Source: an uncultured Muribaculaceae bacterium (lineage in GTDB: Bacteria > Bacteroidota > Bacteroidia > Bacteroidales > Muribaculaceae). Taken from it: DNA of 47,448 bases. A program made the translations under genes and the position numbers. The notes beneath the pieces are model-generated. The model saw nothing but the letters and a program-made list of their open reading frames with translations, made no database searches and had not been told where the DNA came from. Positions 33,432 to 41,484 of the stretch are shown one piece after another. How positions within the stretch are numbered: the first letter of the stretch is position 1; every line of letters starts with the position of its first letter. The DNA is taken from positions 1 through 47,448 of the forward strand of contig CAJTNN010000021.1 in assembly GCA_910577585.1 (NCBI GenBank), written 5' to 3'.

Positions 33432-35132
33432 ATGGATTTTATGAATGCGCTGGATTTCAAACCGGCATCTCTGCGTGTGCTGAAACATTATTCTGTCGCA
33501 CGCTTCAAATCTGATCTGATAGCGGGAATCGTGGTAGGCATCGTGGCGCTGCCGCTCGCTATCGCATTCGCCATCGCATCGGGTGTGAACCCTTCGATAG
33601 GCTTGATCACGGCCATCATCGGTGGCTTCCTGGTGTCAGCACTTGGAGGCAACACCGTGCAGATCGGCGGCCCGACGGGGGCCTTCATCGTGATTGTGTA
33701 TAACATCATCGCCAATTATGGTCTTTCGGGCCTGGCGATAGCCACTTTCATGGCGGGGTGTCTGCTCGTGATGATGGGTGTCTTCAAGCTGGGCACTGTC
33801 ATCAAGTTTATCCCCTACCCTATCGTGGTGGGTTTCACGGCAGGTATCGCGCTGACCATCTTCTCGACGCAGATGCCCGATTTCTTCGGCCTCTCGATCG
33901 ATGAGAAGGTGCCGGCTGATTTCATCAGCAAGTGGGGCATATACTTCAGGTATTTCTCTACTATCGACTGGACCACCACGGCTGTCGGGGTGGCGTCGCT
34001 GCTAATCATCATCGGCACTCCTAAAATCTCACGCCGTCTGCCGGGGGCGCTGCTGGCTATCCTTATCATGACGGTCTTTGTGTGGGTCATGACCCGCTTC
34101 GGCTATTGCACCGAGGTGGAGACCATCGGCATGCGCTTCCAGAATCTGTCGACCGACATTCCGCACCCGCATTCTATCGGGCTCAACATGGAGAGCATCA
34201 ATCTGCTGCTGCCGTCGGCTTTCACAATCGCTGTGCTGGGTGCCATCGAGTCGCTTCTGTCGGCCACTGTGGCTGATGGTGTGACCGGAGGCCGCACCAA
34301 CTCCAACACCGAACTCATCGGCCAGGGCATCGCCAACATCGCTGTGCCTTTCTTCGGCGGTATTCCGGTCACTGGAGCCATCGCCCGCACAATGACCAAC
34401 ATCACCAATGGCGGACGCACTCCGGTGGCAGGCATCGTGCATGCGCTGGTGCTACTGATGGTGTATCTCTTCCTTATGCCGCTTATCAATCTCGTGCCCA
34501 TGGCTTGCCTGGGGGCTGTGCTGATTGTGGTGGCATATAATATGAGTGGCTGGCGCACTGTCATAGGCATTTTCCACTCGCCTAAGAGTGATATCTCAAT
34601 CCTGATTGTCACCTTCCTGCTGACTGTGATCTTCGACCTCACTATCGCCATCGAGATGGGATTGCTGCTGGCCGTGGTGCTCTTCCTGCAGCGTGTGATG
34701 CAGAACACCACAGTACGCGTCTACGGCCATCAGCTTGACGCCGCCGAGGGGTCGGACCTTTCTACTCACGAGGTGCTCGACATTCATCATGGTGTGAGCG
34801 TATATGAGATTGATGGTCCTTTCTTCTTCGGCGTGGCCACGAAATTTGATGAGGTGATGCGCTCTACGGGCATGCACGAGAAACCAAAGGTGCGCATCAT
34901 ACGCATGCGCAAAGTACCCTTTATCGACGCCACCGGCATCCACAACCTTGAAATTCTCATCAAGGCTTCGCAGGCCGAGGGTATCACAGTGGTGCTCTCG
35001 GGCGTGAAGGATAATGTGAGCGAGGCGCTGCACAAGGCGGGCATTGATAAACTCATTGGCTCATCCCACATCTGCCCCCACATCTCAGTGGCTGTCGAGA
35101 TTGCCAACAAAATTGCGGCCTCCAAATCGTAA
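33432..35132 (+). CDS. SulP-family inorganic anion transporter with STAS domain
   Basis: The 566-residue protein starts at the ATG at 33432 (MDFMNALDFKPA), chosen because the predicted transcription start is near 33420; the frame continues upstream but is probably untranslated. It has ten or more membrane helices with SulP signatures (VVGIVALPLAIAFAIASGV, PTGAFIVIVYNI, GGIPVTGAIARTMTNI). A C-terminal STAS domain follows (about 440-560; FIDATGIHNLEILIKAS). Family members carry sulfate, bicarbonate or other anions. Which one is not readable here. It is transcribed away from the secreted-protein gene and ends in a terminator hairpin. Confidence 0.92.
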   Translation: MDFMNALDFKPASLRVLKHYSVARFKSDLIAGIVVGIVALPLAIAFAIASGVNPSIGLITAIIGGFLVSALGGNTVQIGGPTGAFIVIVYNIIANYGLSGLAIATFMAGCLLVMMGVFKLGTVIKFIPYPIVVGFTAGIALTIFSTQMPDFFGLSIDEKVPADFISKWGIYFRYFSTIDWTTTAVGVASLLIIIGTPKISRRLPGALLAILIMTVFVWVMTRFGYCTEVETIGMRFQNLSTDIPHPHSIGLNMESINLLLPSAFTIAVLGAIESLLSATVADGVTGGRTNSNTELIGQGIANIAVPFFGGIPVTGAIARTMTNITNGGRTPVAGIVHALVLLMVYLFLMPLINLVPMACLGAVLIVVAYNMSGWRTVIGIFHSPKSDISILIVTFLLTVIFDLTIAIEMGLLLAVVLFLQRVMQNTTVRVYGHQLDAAEGSDLSTHEVLDIHHGVSVYEIDGPFFFGVATKFDEVMRSTGMHEKPKVRIIRMRKVPFIDATGIHNLEILIKASQAEGITVVLSGVKDNVSEALHKAGIDKLIGSSHICPHISVAVEIANKIAASKS

Positions 35133-35167
35133 GTCTTCGCCGCATACTCTCCACACCACAAGAAATC

Positions 35168-35203
35168 GAATGAGGCTACCGCAGTCGTGCGGTAGCCTCA
35201 TTC
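35168..35203 (+). terminator. Terminator of the SulP gene
   Basis: A perfect 16-bp inverted repeat (35168-35183 with 35188-35203) around a GTCG tetraloop lies 35 bp after the SulP stop codon. The run of T after it is poor (CATTATG), so it may work with partial efficiency. Confidence 0.7.
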
Positions 35204-35293
35204 ATTATGCCCACTATAGCCATGCCGGCATGGATTATGCCCACGCTGACATGGATTATTCTCAAACTGGCATAGATTATGCCCATGTCGGGC
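35204..35293. repeat. Imperfect 21-bp tandem repeats
   Basis: Units starting ATTATGCCCAC or ATTATTCTCAA begin at 35204, 35234, 35255 and 35276 (periods 30, 21, 21). The first unit carries a 9-bp extension. A unit reads about ATTATGCCCACGCTGACATGG. They lie between the SulP terminator and the tRNA-Pro terminator. Both strands keep an open frame through them because 21 is a multiple of three, but no start or RBS marks a gene. Confidence 0.75.
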
Positions 35294-35301
35294 GAACAAA
35301 A

Positions 35302-35331
35302 AAAGCGGCACATTAAAAAATGTGCCGCTTT
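35302..35331 (-). terminator. Terminator of tRNA-Pro
   Basis: AAAGCGGCACATT (35302-35314) and its complement (35319-35331) form a 13-bp stem with an AAAA loop. On the minus strand the tail is T-rich, giving a U-tract 8 bp past the tRNA 3' end. Confidence 0.85.
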
Positions 35332-35338
35332 AACACTG

Positions 35339-35411
35339 TCGGGGTGAGGCGACTCGAACGCCCGACCTCTACGTCCCGAACGTAGCACGCTACCAACTGC
35401 GCTACACCCCG
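35339..35411 (-). tRNA. tRNA-Pro (anticodon CGG)
   Basis: The reverse complement folds as a full cloverleaf with acceptor stem CGGGGTG/CACCCCG, D-arm, anticodon stem CTACG/CGTAG around TTCGGGA (anticodon CGG), and T-arm with GTTCGAGTC. The discriminator base is A and CCA is not encoded. A consensus promoter (35429-35460) and a terminator (35302-35331) flank it. Confidence 0.97.
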
Positions 35412-35428
35412 AGTGCTGTTTGCGAGTG

Positions 35429-35460
35429 CAAAGTTAATACTTTTTCCGCAAACTTCCAAA
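35429..35460 (-). promoter_or_regulatory. Promoter of tRNA-Pro
   Basis: On the minus strand TTTG (35457-35460), a 20-base spacer and TAACTTTG (35429-35436) match the Bacteroidetes consensus. Predicted start lies about 10 bases before the tRNA. Confidence 0.85.
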
Positions 35461-35467
35461 TCATTCC

Positions 35468-35498
35468 TTCGCAATAATATATTTTTTCATTATCTTTG
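35468..35498 (+). promoter_or_regulatory. Probable promoter of the secreted repeat protein gene
   Basis: TATCTTTG (35491-35498) is a perfect downstream element. The upstream element is only TTCG (35468-35471) at a 19-base spacer. Predicted start is near 35505, giving a leader of about 95 nt. Confidence 0.6.
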
Positions 35499-35599
35499 CA
35501 CTATCATTGGTCCTCTTCTCTCTGGCCACAACAGTTTTGATAGCCACTGACTGACCACATCAAACTTGACTTTTATCATCTAACTAATCATTTTAACAT

Positions 35600-37366
35600 A
35601 TGAAAAAATCTCTACTGCTGGCTTGCACAGCTCTGTTGGGAGTATCCTCAGCTCTGGCTGATGCTCCTGAAGCCCTCTATCTTGTAGGAGGTTTCAACGG
35701 GTGGTTTACACCCGACACTGAAGAGGCTCTGATGCCCCTCTACGATGAGGATGGCGACGGCACCTATTCGGGCACTTTCGACATCCCGGCCGATATGATG
35801 CAATTCAAGGTCTTTACGGCTGCAACTGACTGGTATTCGACCGATTCCTTCTTCGGCAGCTACACCGAAAGTCAACCCAAACTCTACTCTGACCGCGAAT
35901 ACTCCGCTTTCCTCTACAGCGGCGCCACAGGCGGATACAACTGCGAAGTAAGCAACTGGCAGGGTGGCGAGGTGACTTTCAACATCACTCCGGCTTATGA
36001 TGATGCGGGAGCCATCTCTTACCTCTCTCTCAATCTCGTGGCGCCTACCCAGCCGGCTGCTCCTCTCATGCCCAAGCAGCTCTTCTGCATAGGCGACTTC
36101 AACGACTGGGCTCTCCCTGAGCTCCCGGAAAATGAAGATGAGGATGCTGTGCTCAACGGTTCGCTCGCAATCGATCTTGCCGAGGGCTCATTCGATGTCT
36201 ATTGGGAGGACCTGAATATCCCGGCCGGCTCGAAGGAGTTCATGTTCTATACCATCAACCCGAATAATGGCGAGGCTGTATATTTCGGTTCCAACCCCAA
36301 AGAGGCAGCCACTCCGGTCTCATTCTGCCTTTACTATCTCGCACCGGGCTATACCGCTGAAATCGTATCGGCAAGCTCTCGCGACAACGTGCTGCCTTTC
36401 GTAATCTACAACTGGCAGGGCAACCATATCTCTACCACCATCACCTACGAGAACCAGAAGGTATCATTCGGCGCCACAGATGGCCCCGCCTTCCCCCTCA
36501 AGGACACTGACAAGTTCTACGCAATCCTCACTTTGGACGACCAGGAACCCTACATGACAGAGGTAGATATGACAGATACCAATATGTTCTGGCATCTTAA
36601 TTATGTAGGTTTTTACGATAATCTCAGCAAAATGAGCGTGATCTTCACTACCGAGGCCTCACTCACCCCCTCTGAAGAATCATGCTGGGGTGCACCCGAA
36701 GCTCTCGAGATTGACCTCTCATCAGCCGGTGTCTCTAAGGCACTGCCCACTACATTCATTCCGGGTGGAAAGCCCATCACTTTCACCGCCCCTGGCGAGG
36801 GTTACAGACTCAAGCTGACTATCGATGCTCAGCTCGTCACTGGCACTACTTTGGTGACCGCATCTTCTGATGATATCCCGGGCACTCACCTCTATCTCGT
36901 TGGTGCTCCGCAGGGTTGGAATATCAATGACGACTCTATGGAGTTGGATAAGATCGGCGATGGTATCTTCCACTACACCTTCGACATCCCTGAAGGACAG
37001 GCACAGTTCCGCTTCTACACTAAACTCGGCGACTGGAGATATTATAGCATAGGTGCAGCCTGGGAGGACTTTGCAGTTGTTCAGCTGTATGGCGAGGAGC
37101 TCCCCTATTCAAGCTACTTATGTGATGGTGGCCTGGGCAACTGGGAAATCACCGACTGGGAAGGTGGCGCTCTCTATATGCGCGTTAACCTCAAAGACTC
37201 CACCGTATACTTCGAGAAGATGGAGGATTCCGGTGTAGGTGCAATCGAGGAGGCACCTGAGGCCGACGCACTCTACTTCAACCTCCAGGGTCAGCGTGTG
37301 ATGAACCCGTCAGAGGGTCTCTACATCCGCGTAGTCAATGGCAAGTCTGAAAAGGTGATGCTTTAA
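35600..37366 (+). CDS. Secreted multi-domain protein with SusE/SusF-like repeats
   Basis: The 588-residue protein has a signal peptide (about 1-20) and several related beta-sandwich modules, each opening with a phrase such as LYLVGGFNGW, LFCIGDFNDW or LYLVGAPQGW. Modules continue with FDIPADMMQFKVFTAATDWY and FDIPEGQAQFRFYTKLGDW (near 50-75 and 460-485). This pattern recalls the carbohydrate-binding modules of SusE/SusF-type proteins. The tail (LYFNLQGQRVMNPSEGLYIRVVNGK) matches the sorting-like tails of two other secreted proteins here. No lipobox is seen. Glycan binding is a guess. It has a promoter upstream and a strong terminator at 37412-37444. Confidence 0.78.
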   Translation: MKKSLLLACTALLGVSSALADAPEALYLVGGFNGWFTPDTEEALMPLYDEDGDGTYSGTFDIPADMMQFKVFTAATDWYSTDSFFGSYTESQPKLYSDREYSAFLYSGATGGYNCEVSNWQGGEVTFNITPAYDDAGAISYLSLNLVAPTQPAAPLMPKQLFCIGDFNDWALPELPENEDEDAVLNGSLAIDLAEGSFDVYWEDLNIPAGSKEFMFYTINPNNGEAVYFGSNPKEAATPVSFCLYYLAPGYTAEIVSASSRDNVLPFVIYNWQGNHISTTITYENQKVSFGATDGPAFPLKDTDKFYAILTLDDQEPYMTEVDMTDTNMFWHLNYVGFYDNLSKMSVIFTTEASLTPSEESCWGAPEALEIDLSSAGVSKALPTTFIPGGKPITFTAPGEGYRLKLTIDAQLVTGTTLVTASSDDIPGTHLYLVGAPQGWNINDDSMELDKIGDGIFHYTFDIPEGQAQFRFYTKLGDWRYYSIGAAWEDFAVVQLYGEELPYSSYLCDGGLGNWEITDWEGGALYMRVNLKDSTVYFEKMEDSGVGAIEEAPEADALYFNLQGQRVMNPSEGLYIRVVNGKSEKVML

Positions 37367-37411
37367 ATCTCACCGGCTGCTCCGGCAGCCCCCGACTGAT
37401 ATCAATTGAAT

Positions 37412-37444
37412 AACCCCGGCAAACTTCACCAGTTTGCCGGGGTT
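37412..37444 (+). terminator. Terminator of the secreted repeat protein gene
   Basis: AACCCCGGCAAACT (37412-37425) pairs perfectly over 14 bp with 37431-37444 around a 5-base loop, 46 bp after the stop codon. The end of the stem runs into TTTATC. It could also serve the convergent metK gene. Confidence 0.8.
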
Positions 37445-37502
37445 TATCATTTAGCCGCTGTCCTGATTATCAGGCAGTGCGGCAGGAATATGGCGATGTG
37501 GG

Positions 37503-38840
37503 TTATTTAATACCGAAGGCTCCCTTGATGGCATCGACATAGTCGAGCTTCTCCCATGTGAAGAGCTCTACCTCACACACCAGAGGCTCATTCTCATAAT
37601 GCGACTGGAAGACCTTGCGCACAGTCATGGGCTGACGCCCCATATGGCCATAGGCGGCTGTCTGGAGATAGATGGGATTACGCAGTTTCAGACGCTCCTC
37701 AATCATCTTCGGACGCATATCAAAGATTCCTTCGATGCGCTTGGCTATCTCGGCATCGCTGAGGTCTACGTTGGCTGTGCCATAGGTGTTGATATAGAGG
37801 CTCACGGGCTTTGCCACACCGATCGCATAGGCCACCTGCACAAGCACCTCGCGCGCCACACCGGCTGCCACAAGATTCTTGGCTATATGGCGGCAGGCAT
37901 AGGCAGCCGAACGGTCTACCTTCGAGGGGTCCTTACCCGAGAAGGCACCGCCTCCGTGGGCACCACGGCCGCCGTAGGTGTCGACGATTATCTTGCGGCC
38001 TGTCAGACCCGTGTCAGCATGCGGACCACCAAGCACGAACTTGCCTGTAGGATTGACATATAATTTGAGGTCATCCTTGAAGAGTGCCTGTATCTCGGCG
38101 GGGAGCTTGCTCTTGACGCGAGGAATAAGTATGTCGCGCACGTCGCGGTAGATGGTGTCAAGCATCTCTTTGTCGGCGCGGTTGCGGGCCTCGGCCGTAT
38201 CATCAAGGGGCTCGATAAATTCATCGTGCTGGGTCGAAACCACTATGGTGTCAATCTTCACCGGATGGTTCTGGTCGTCGTACTCTACTGTCACCTGGCT
38301 CTTGGCATCGGGGCGCAGGTAGGTTGTGAGCTTACCCTTGCGGTAATAGGTCATCTCCTTACCCTCGCGGCGGATGTCGGCGAGCTCGCGCAGTATCATG
38401 TGCGACAGGTCAAGTGTCAGGGGCATATAATTCTCCGTCTCGGCCACGGCATAACCAAACATCATGCCCTGGTCGCCGGCACCCTGAAGGTCGGCTGCAT
38501 CTTTGTCGGCCTCCTTGCGGCTTACACCGCGGTTGATGTCGCCACTCTGCTCATGGATTGCAGTCAGAAGTCCAAGCGAGTCGCCATCAAACCGATAGGC
38601 GCCGCGATTGTAACCGATGCGGTTAATCACGTCACGTGTGACTCCGGGCACATCTACATAGGCCTCTGAAGTCACCTCGCCGGCCACCACCACCTGACCA
38701 GTAGTGCACAGCGTCTCCACTGCCACATGACTCTCAGGGTCACGGGCCAGGAATTCATCGAGAAGTGCGTCAGAGATCTGATCCGACACTTTGTCGGGAT
38801 GTCCTTCTGACACGGATTCGGATGTGAACAGGTAATTCAT
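37503..38840 (-). CDS. metK: S-adenosylmethionine synthetase
   Basis: MetK makes S-adenosylmethionine from methionine and ATP, and thereby supplies the methyltransferases and radical SAM enzymes seen here. The 445-residue protein has the opening SESVSEGHPDKVSDQISDA, the signature GAGDQGMMFGYA (about 120-131) and the glycine-rich GGGAFSGKDPSKVDRSAAYA (about 297-316). It is longer than the ~385-residue proteobacterial enzyme, as usual in Bacteroidetes. No recognised SAM riboswitch fold or consensus promoter was found in the ~175 bp upstream. Confidence 0.97.
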   Translation of the reverse strand: MNYLFTSESVSEGHPDKVSDQISDALLDEFLARDPESHVAVETLCTTGQVVVAGEVTSEAYVDVPGVTRDVINRIGYNRGAYRFDGDSLGLLTAIHEQSGDINRGVSRKEADKDAADLQGAGDQGMMFGYAVAETENYMPLTLDLSHMILRELADIRREGKEMTYYRKGKLTTYLRPDAKSQVTVEYDDQNHPVKIDTIVVSTQHDEFIEPLDDTAEARNRADKEMLDTIYRDVRDILIPRVKSKLPAEIQALFKDDLKLYVNPTGKFVLGGPHADTGLTGRKIIVDTYGGRGAHGGGAFSGKDPSKVDRSAAYACRHIAKNLVAAGVAREVLVQVAYAIGVAKPVSLYINTYGTANVDLSDAEIAKRIEGIFDMRPKMIEERLKLRNPIYLQTAAYGHMGRQPMTVRKVFQSHYENEPLVCEVELFTWEKLDYVDAIKGAFGIK

Positions 38841-39014
38841 TTCGTACTTTTCTTTAAATGAAGTTGTCGGGTATGCTTTCCTTGATCAGCACAAAAGAAC
38901 ACCTTCGACACCTTCAATATATAGTTATATATCAGTTCTTTATTTAACCCCACATAATATTTGGCAGACTCTCCTCTCTGTGGGCGCACGCCTGACCGGA
39001 CCTTAGAGCCCGCG

Positions 39015-39989
39015 TCAGTCGAGCATCCCTATCGGCAGAAGCACCTTGAGAGAGTCGTCGGGGGTGCCGATTGCCCACCACACCACAAGCGAGAGCAGAC
39101 CGGTGAGCAGATAGTTGACACGTGTCAGTGTCAGCAGATGACGCAGTTCGCCAACACCTGCGCGATGCAGCGATATGCAGATATAGGTGTTGAGCGCAAA
39201 TCCAAGAAATGAGGGGGCAAGGGCCAGAAGGGGCGCTGAGAGCTGCAGGAAATACACCATCGCCACCATCAGAACCAGTGCAAGCAGGCCATTTATGCCC
39301 ACAATCACCTCACAGCCCCGATAGCCGAATGCCCGCACACTGCCTGTGCGACCCGGCTGCGCCTCTATCTTATTATTGGCATAACTTAGCACCAGATGAT
39401 GCGAACATGCCAGAAATCCCATAGCCGGACCTAAAAACAGACAGGGGGCTGAGTCAAAGAAGCTCCATAGATTCCCTGCCGCCTCATGCTGAAACTGCAG
39501 GAATGATGTGCCCATCACTCCAATCGGACCGAAAATCAGGAAGGTTATCACCAATCCCACCGGACGCCGGTAAAGCCGCGGCCCGCTGATCATGATAAAC
39601 ACAAGTCCGTAAATCACGGCCCCTAAAAGCAACGCCCACCAGAAATCGGCCGACATCGTCATAATCGTGAGGCCAAGCATCAGCGAAAGTATCAGGCACG
39701 CCGTGCTACCCTCTTTCAACACTCGCAGGGCAAGCGGATTATCACTCACTTTCGACAGCGAGCTTCTGCGCGAGGAATCAACCCCCTGCGCACCGTTCAT
39801 CACCACATAATAATGATACAGATTGCATCCGAGCTGCGTCACCAAGGCAAACAACAGGCATACCGATGCGGAGAGTATCTCCATATTACCCCGCAACGCC
39901 GCTGCGCCCGTGCCGGCAAACACCGCGCCTGAACTCATCATCAGCGACTGAAGGTCTGACCGACGCTTCATAAACTCTAATACATCCAT
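39015..39989 (-). CDS. MenA/UbiA-family membrane protein with altered aspartate motifs
   Basis: The 324-residue protein has 8-9 helices and aligns by eye to MenA blocks such as FLIFGPIGVMGTSFLQ. The two aspartate motifs that bind magnesium-diphosphate in this superfamily are changed. NDxxD is NLYHYY (Asn56-Tyr61), although GVD (69-71) remains. The second, usually NNxRDxxxD, reads NNKIEAQPG (205-213). This suggests loss of prenyltransferase activity or a different role. It follows the YeiH gene by 39 bp and precedes metK by about 175 bp. The family is fairly clear, the activity is not. Confidence 0.75.
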   Translation of the reverse strand: MDVLEFMKRRSDLQSLMMSSGAVFAGTGAAALRGNMEILSASVCLLFALVTQLGCNLYHYYVVMNGAQGVDSSRRSSLSKVSDNPLALRVLKEGSTACLILSLMLGLTIMTMSADFWWALLLGAVIYGLVFIMISGPRLYRRPVGLVITFLIFGPIGVMGTSFLQFQHEAAGNLWSFFDSAPCLFLGPAMGFLACSHHLVLSYANNKIEAQPGRTGSVRAFGYRGCEVIVGINGLLALVLMVAMVYFLQLSAPLLALAPSFLGFALNTYICISLHRAGVGELRHLLTLTRVNYLLTGLLSLVVWWAIGTPDDSLKVLLPIGMLD

Positions 39990-40028
39990 ATCTATGTCTT
40001 CTTTTTCCGCTTACGCTAATCTATTATT

Positions 40029-41084
40029 TTACTGGGCCTCGACCACTTTAGTCACCTCCTGCTGCACCTCGGCGGCATTCGGCATAGTCGTCATCACCAC
40101 AAAAAGGCTCACCGCTCCGATGCATATCCAGAGCGTAACCGCCTGAATCATCGGCTTGATGCCTACCGACTTGATCACCTTCATGCTCAAACCTGCGCCA
40201 ATCGCAAACAACACCGCGATCAGACACTGCCGGGCCGCCGCATAAAGCACCCCGTAGACGGGATCAAGCACCGGACGCCAGCCATCGGGAGTGTAGGTAT
40301 TGATCACCATCGCCACCACAAAGTATAGTATAAACCAGGGTATCGAGATTTTAGCCTTACCCTTGCCCGATTCGGCCTCTTTATTACGATTGAATTTGGG
40401 GAAGAACCACATCGTGAAGATGGCCAGAGGTATTATCCACAGTGCGCGGGTGCACTTGATAAGAGTAGCCAGATCGCACGCCTCAGGACCATATGCCGCG
40501 CCAGCACCAACCACACTGCTCGTGTCGTGGATAGCTATCGCCGCCCATGTGCCGAACTGCGCCTGAGTCAGTCCGAAAAGATGACCCAGCGGGGGGAAGA
40601 TAAACAGGGCTATCGCATTGAGGATGAATATCACTCCAAGCGACACAGCCATCTCATTCTGGTCAGCATCCACTACCGGACCTACCGCAGCAATCGCACT
40701 GCCGCCACATATGGCCGTGCCGCTACTGATCAGATAGCTCGTCTTATTGTTGATGCCCATATACTTGCCTAAGATCACGCCTATCACCATCACACCAACT
40801 ACCGACGCCACTGTGAAAATCATTCCCTCGGCACCCGACTTCAGACTCGCCAGCAGATTCATACCGAATCCCAGCCCCACAACCGAAGCCTGCAAAAGAG
40901 TCTTACTAAGCACCTTATTGACTTTCGGATACGGCGTACCGAACACAAGCGCGAATATCAAACCAAGCGCCAGACCCACCGGAGCCGACACCACATTGAT
41001 GCCAAAGGCACTAAACGGGAAAAACACAATCACCAGGCACACCCAGTAAAGCACTTTCCCTATCTTATCCTTCATTTCAGTCAT
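40029..41084 (-). CDS. YeiH/UPF0324 family putative transporter
   Basis: The 351-residue membrane protein has about ten helices and family blocks such as LALGLIFALVFGTPYPKVNK, SSGTAICGGSAIAAVGPVV (about 116-134) and AIHDTSSVVGAGAAYG (about 186-201). Members are annotated as sulfate exporters, though the substrate is not firmly known. It has a consensus promoter at 41181-41212 and an ~90-nt leader, and is likely co-transcribed with the MenA-like gene. Confidence 0.88.
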   Translation of the reverse strand: MTEMKDKIGKVLYWVCLVIVFFPFSAFGINVVSAPVGLALGLIFALVFGTPYPKVNKVLSKTLLQASVVGLGFGMNLLASLKSGAEGMIFTVASVVGVMVIGVILGKYMGINNKTSYLISSGTAICGGSAIAAVGPVVDADQNEMAVSLGVIFILNAIALFIFPPLGHLFGLTQAQFGTWAAIAIHDTSSVVGAGAAYGPEACDLATLIKCTRALWIIPLAIFTMWFFPKFNRNKEAESGKGKAKISIPWFILYFVVAMVINTYTPDGWRPVLDPVYGVLYAAARQCLIAVLFAIGAGLSMKVIKSVGIKPMIQAVTLWICIGAVSLFVVMTTMPNAAEVQQEVTKVVEAQ

Positions 41085-41180
41085 ATTAAATTAATCTAAA
41101 AAACACATTTCACGCCCCTGCAGGAGCAGCCTGGCATCGGCACAACCCGACCCAACCGCCCCCGCAAGAGCTTTAAATTG

Positions 41181-41212
41181 CAAATTTAACATTTAGCTCC
41201 GAATTTCCCAAA
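41181..41212 (-). promoter_or_regulatory. Promoter of the YeiH/MenA-like gene pair
   Basis: On the minus strand TTTG (41209-41212), a 20-base spacer and TAAATTTG (41181-41188) match the Bacteroidetes consensus. Predicted start is near 41174. Confidence 0.8.
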
Positions 41213-41306
41213 TTTTTACCCCACTTCCTAACACTTTTTTTCAATTTTTATCCTTCCCCCACACATCCCCACCCCCGGGAAACCATCCTCCCCCGCACAT
41301 AAAAAA

Positions 41307-41328
41307 AGGAATCCAAAATCGGATTCCT
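41307..41328 (-). terminator. Terminator behind tRNA-Leu fragment A
   Basis: AGGAATCC (41307-41314) and GGATTCCT (41321-41328) pair over 8 bp with an AAAATC loop. On the minus strand the stem runs into a seven-T tract. Confidence 0.8.
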
Positions 41329-41340
41329 CTTATAGCATGT

Positions 41341-41414
41341 ACCCAGACCCAGAATCGAACCGGCACGGATTGCTCCACTGGTGCCAGAAAATCAACAAGC
41401 CCAGCGCCTCTAAC
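41341..41414 (-). repeat. tRNA-Leu-derived repeat, copy A
   Basis: This 74-bp block on the minus strand holds the T-arm, variable region and 3' anticodon stem of tRNA-Leu, joined to an altered segment GCTTGTTGATTTTCTGG and a D-loop remnant. It differs from copy B (45991-46064) at about six positions by eye. The acceptor 5' strand and normal anticodon loop are missing, so it cannot be a working tRNA. Confidence 0.82.
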
Positions 41415-41422
41415 AAGAAAGA

Positions 41423-41459
41423 GGAGGATGCATCATATTCAGTTTATGATACACCCTCC
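41423..41459 (-). terminator. Terminator behind the BspA-like gene
   Basis: Stems 41423-41437 and 41445-41459 pair over 15 positions, counting two G-U wobbles, around a 7-base loop. The minus-strand tail is TCTTTCTTG. It lies about 25 bp past the stop codon and runs straight into tRNA-Leu fragment A. Confidence 0.65.
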
Positions 41460-41484
41460 TTCCATATTGGGAATGTCGGTAGAC

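Larger units (their letters stand above)
41085..41484. other. Intergenic region: promoter, terminator, tRNA-Leu fragment, BspA terminator
   Basis: No gene is seen. From left to right: leader and promoter for the YeiH-like gene (41181-41212), a terminator hairpin (41307-41328), a tRNA-Leu-derived repeat (41341-41414) and a hairpin behind the BspA-like gene (41423-41459). Confidence 0.75.

Noticed and set aside
38841..39014. Possible SAM riboswitch upstream of metK
   Set aside because: I could not find a recognisable SAM-binding core or terminator switch in this short region.
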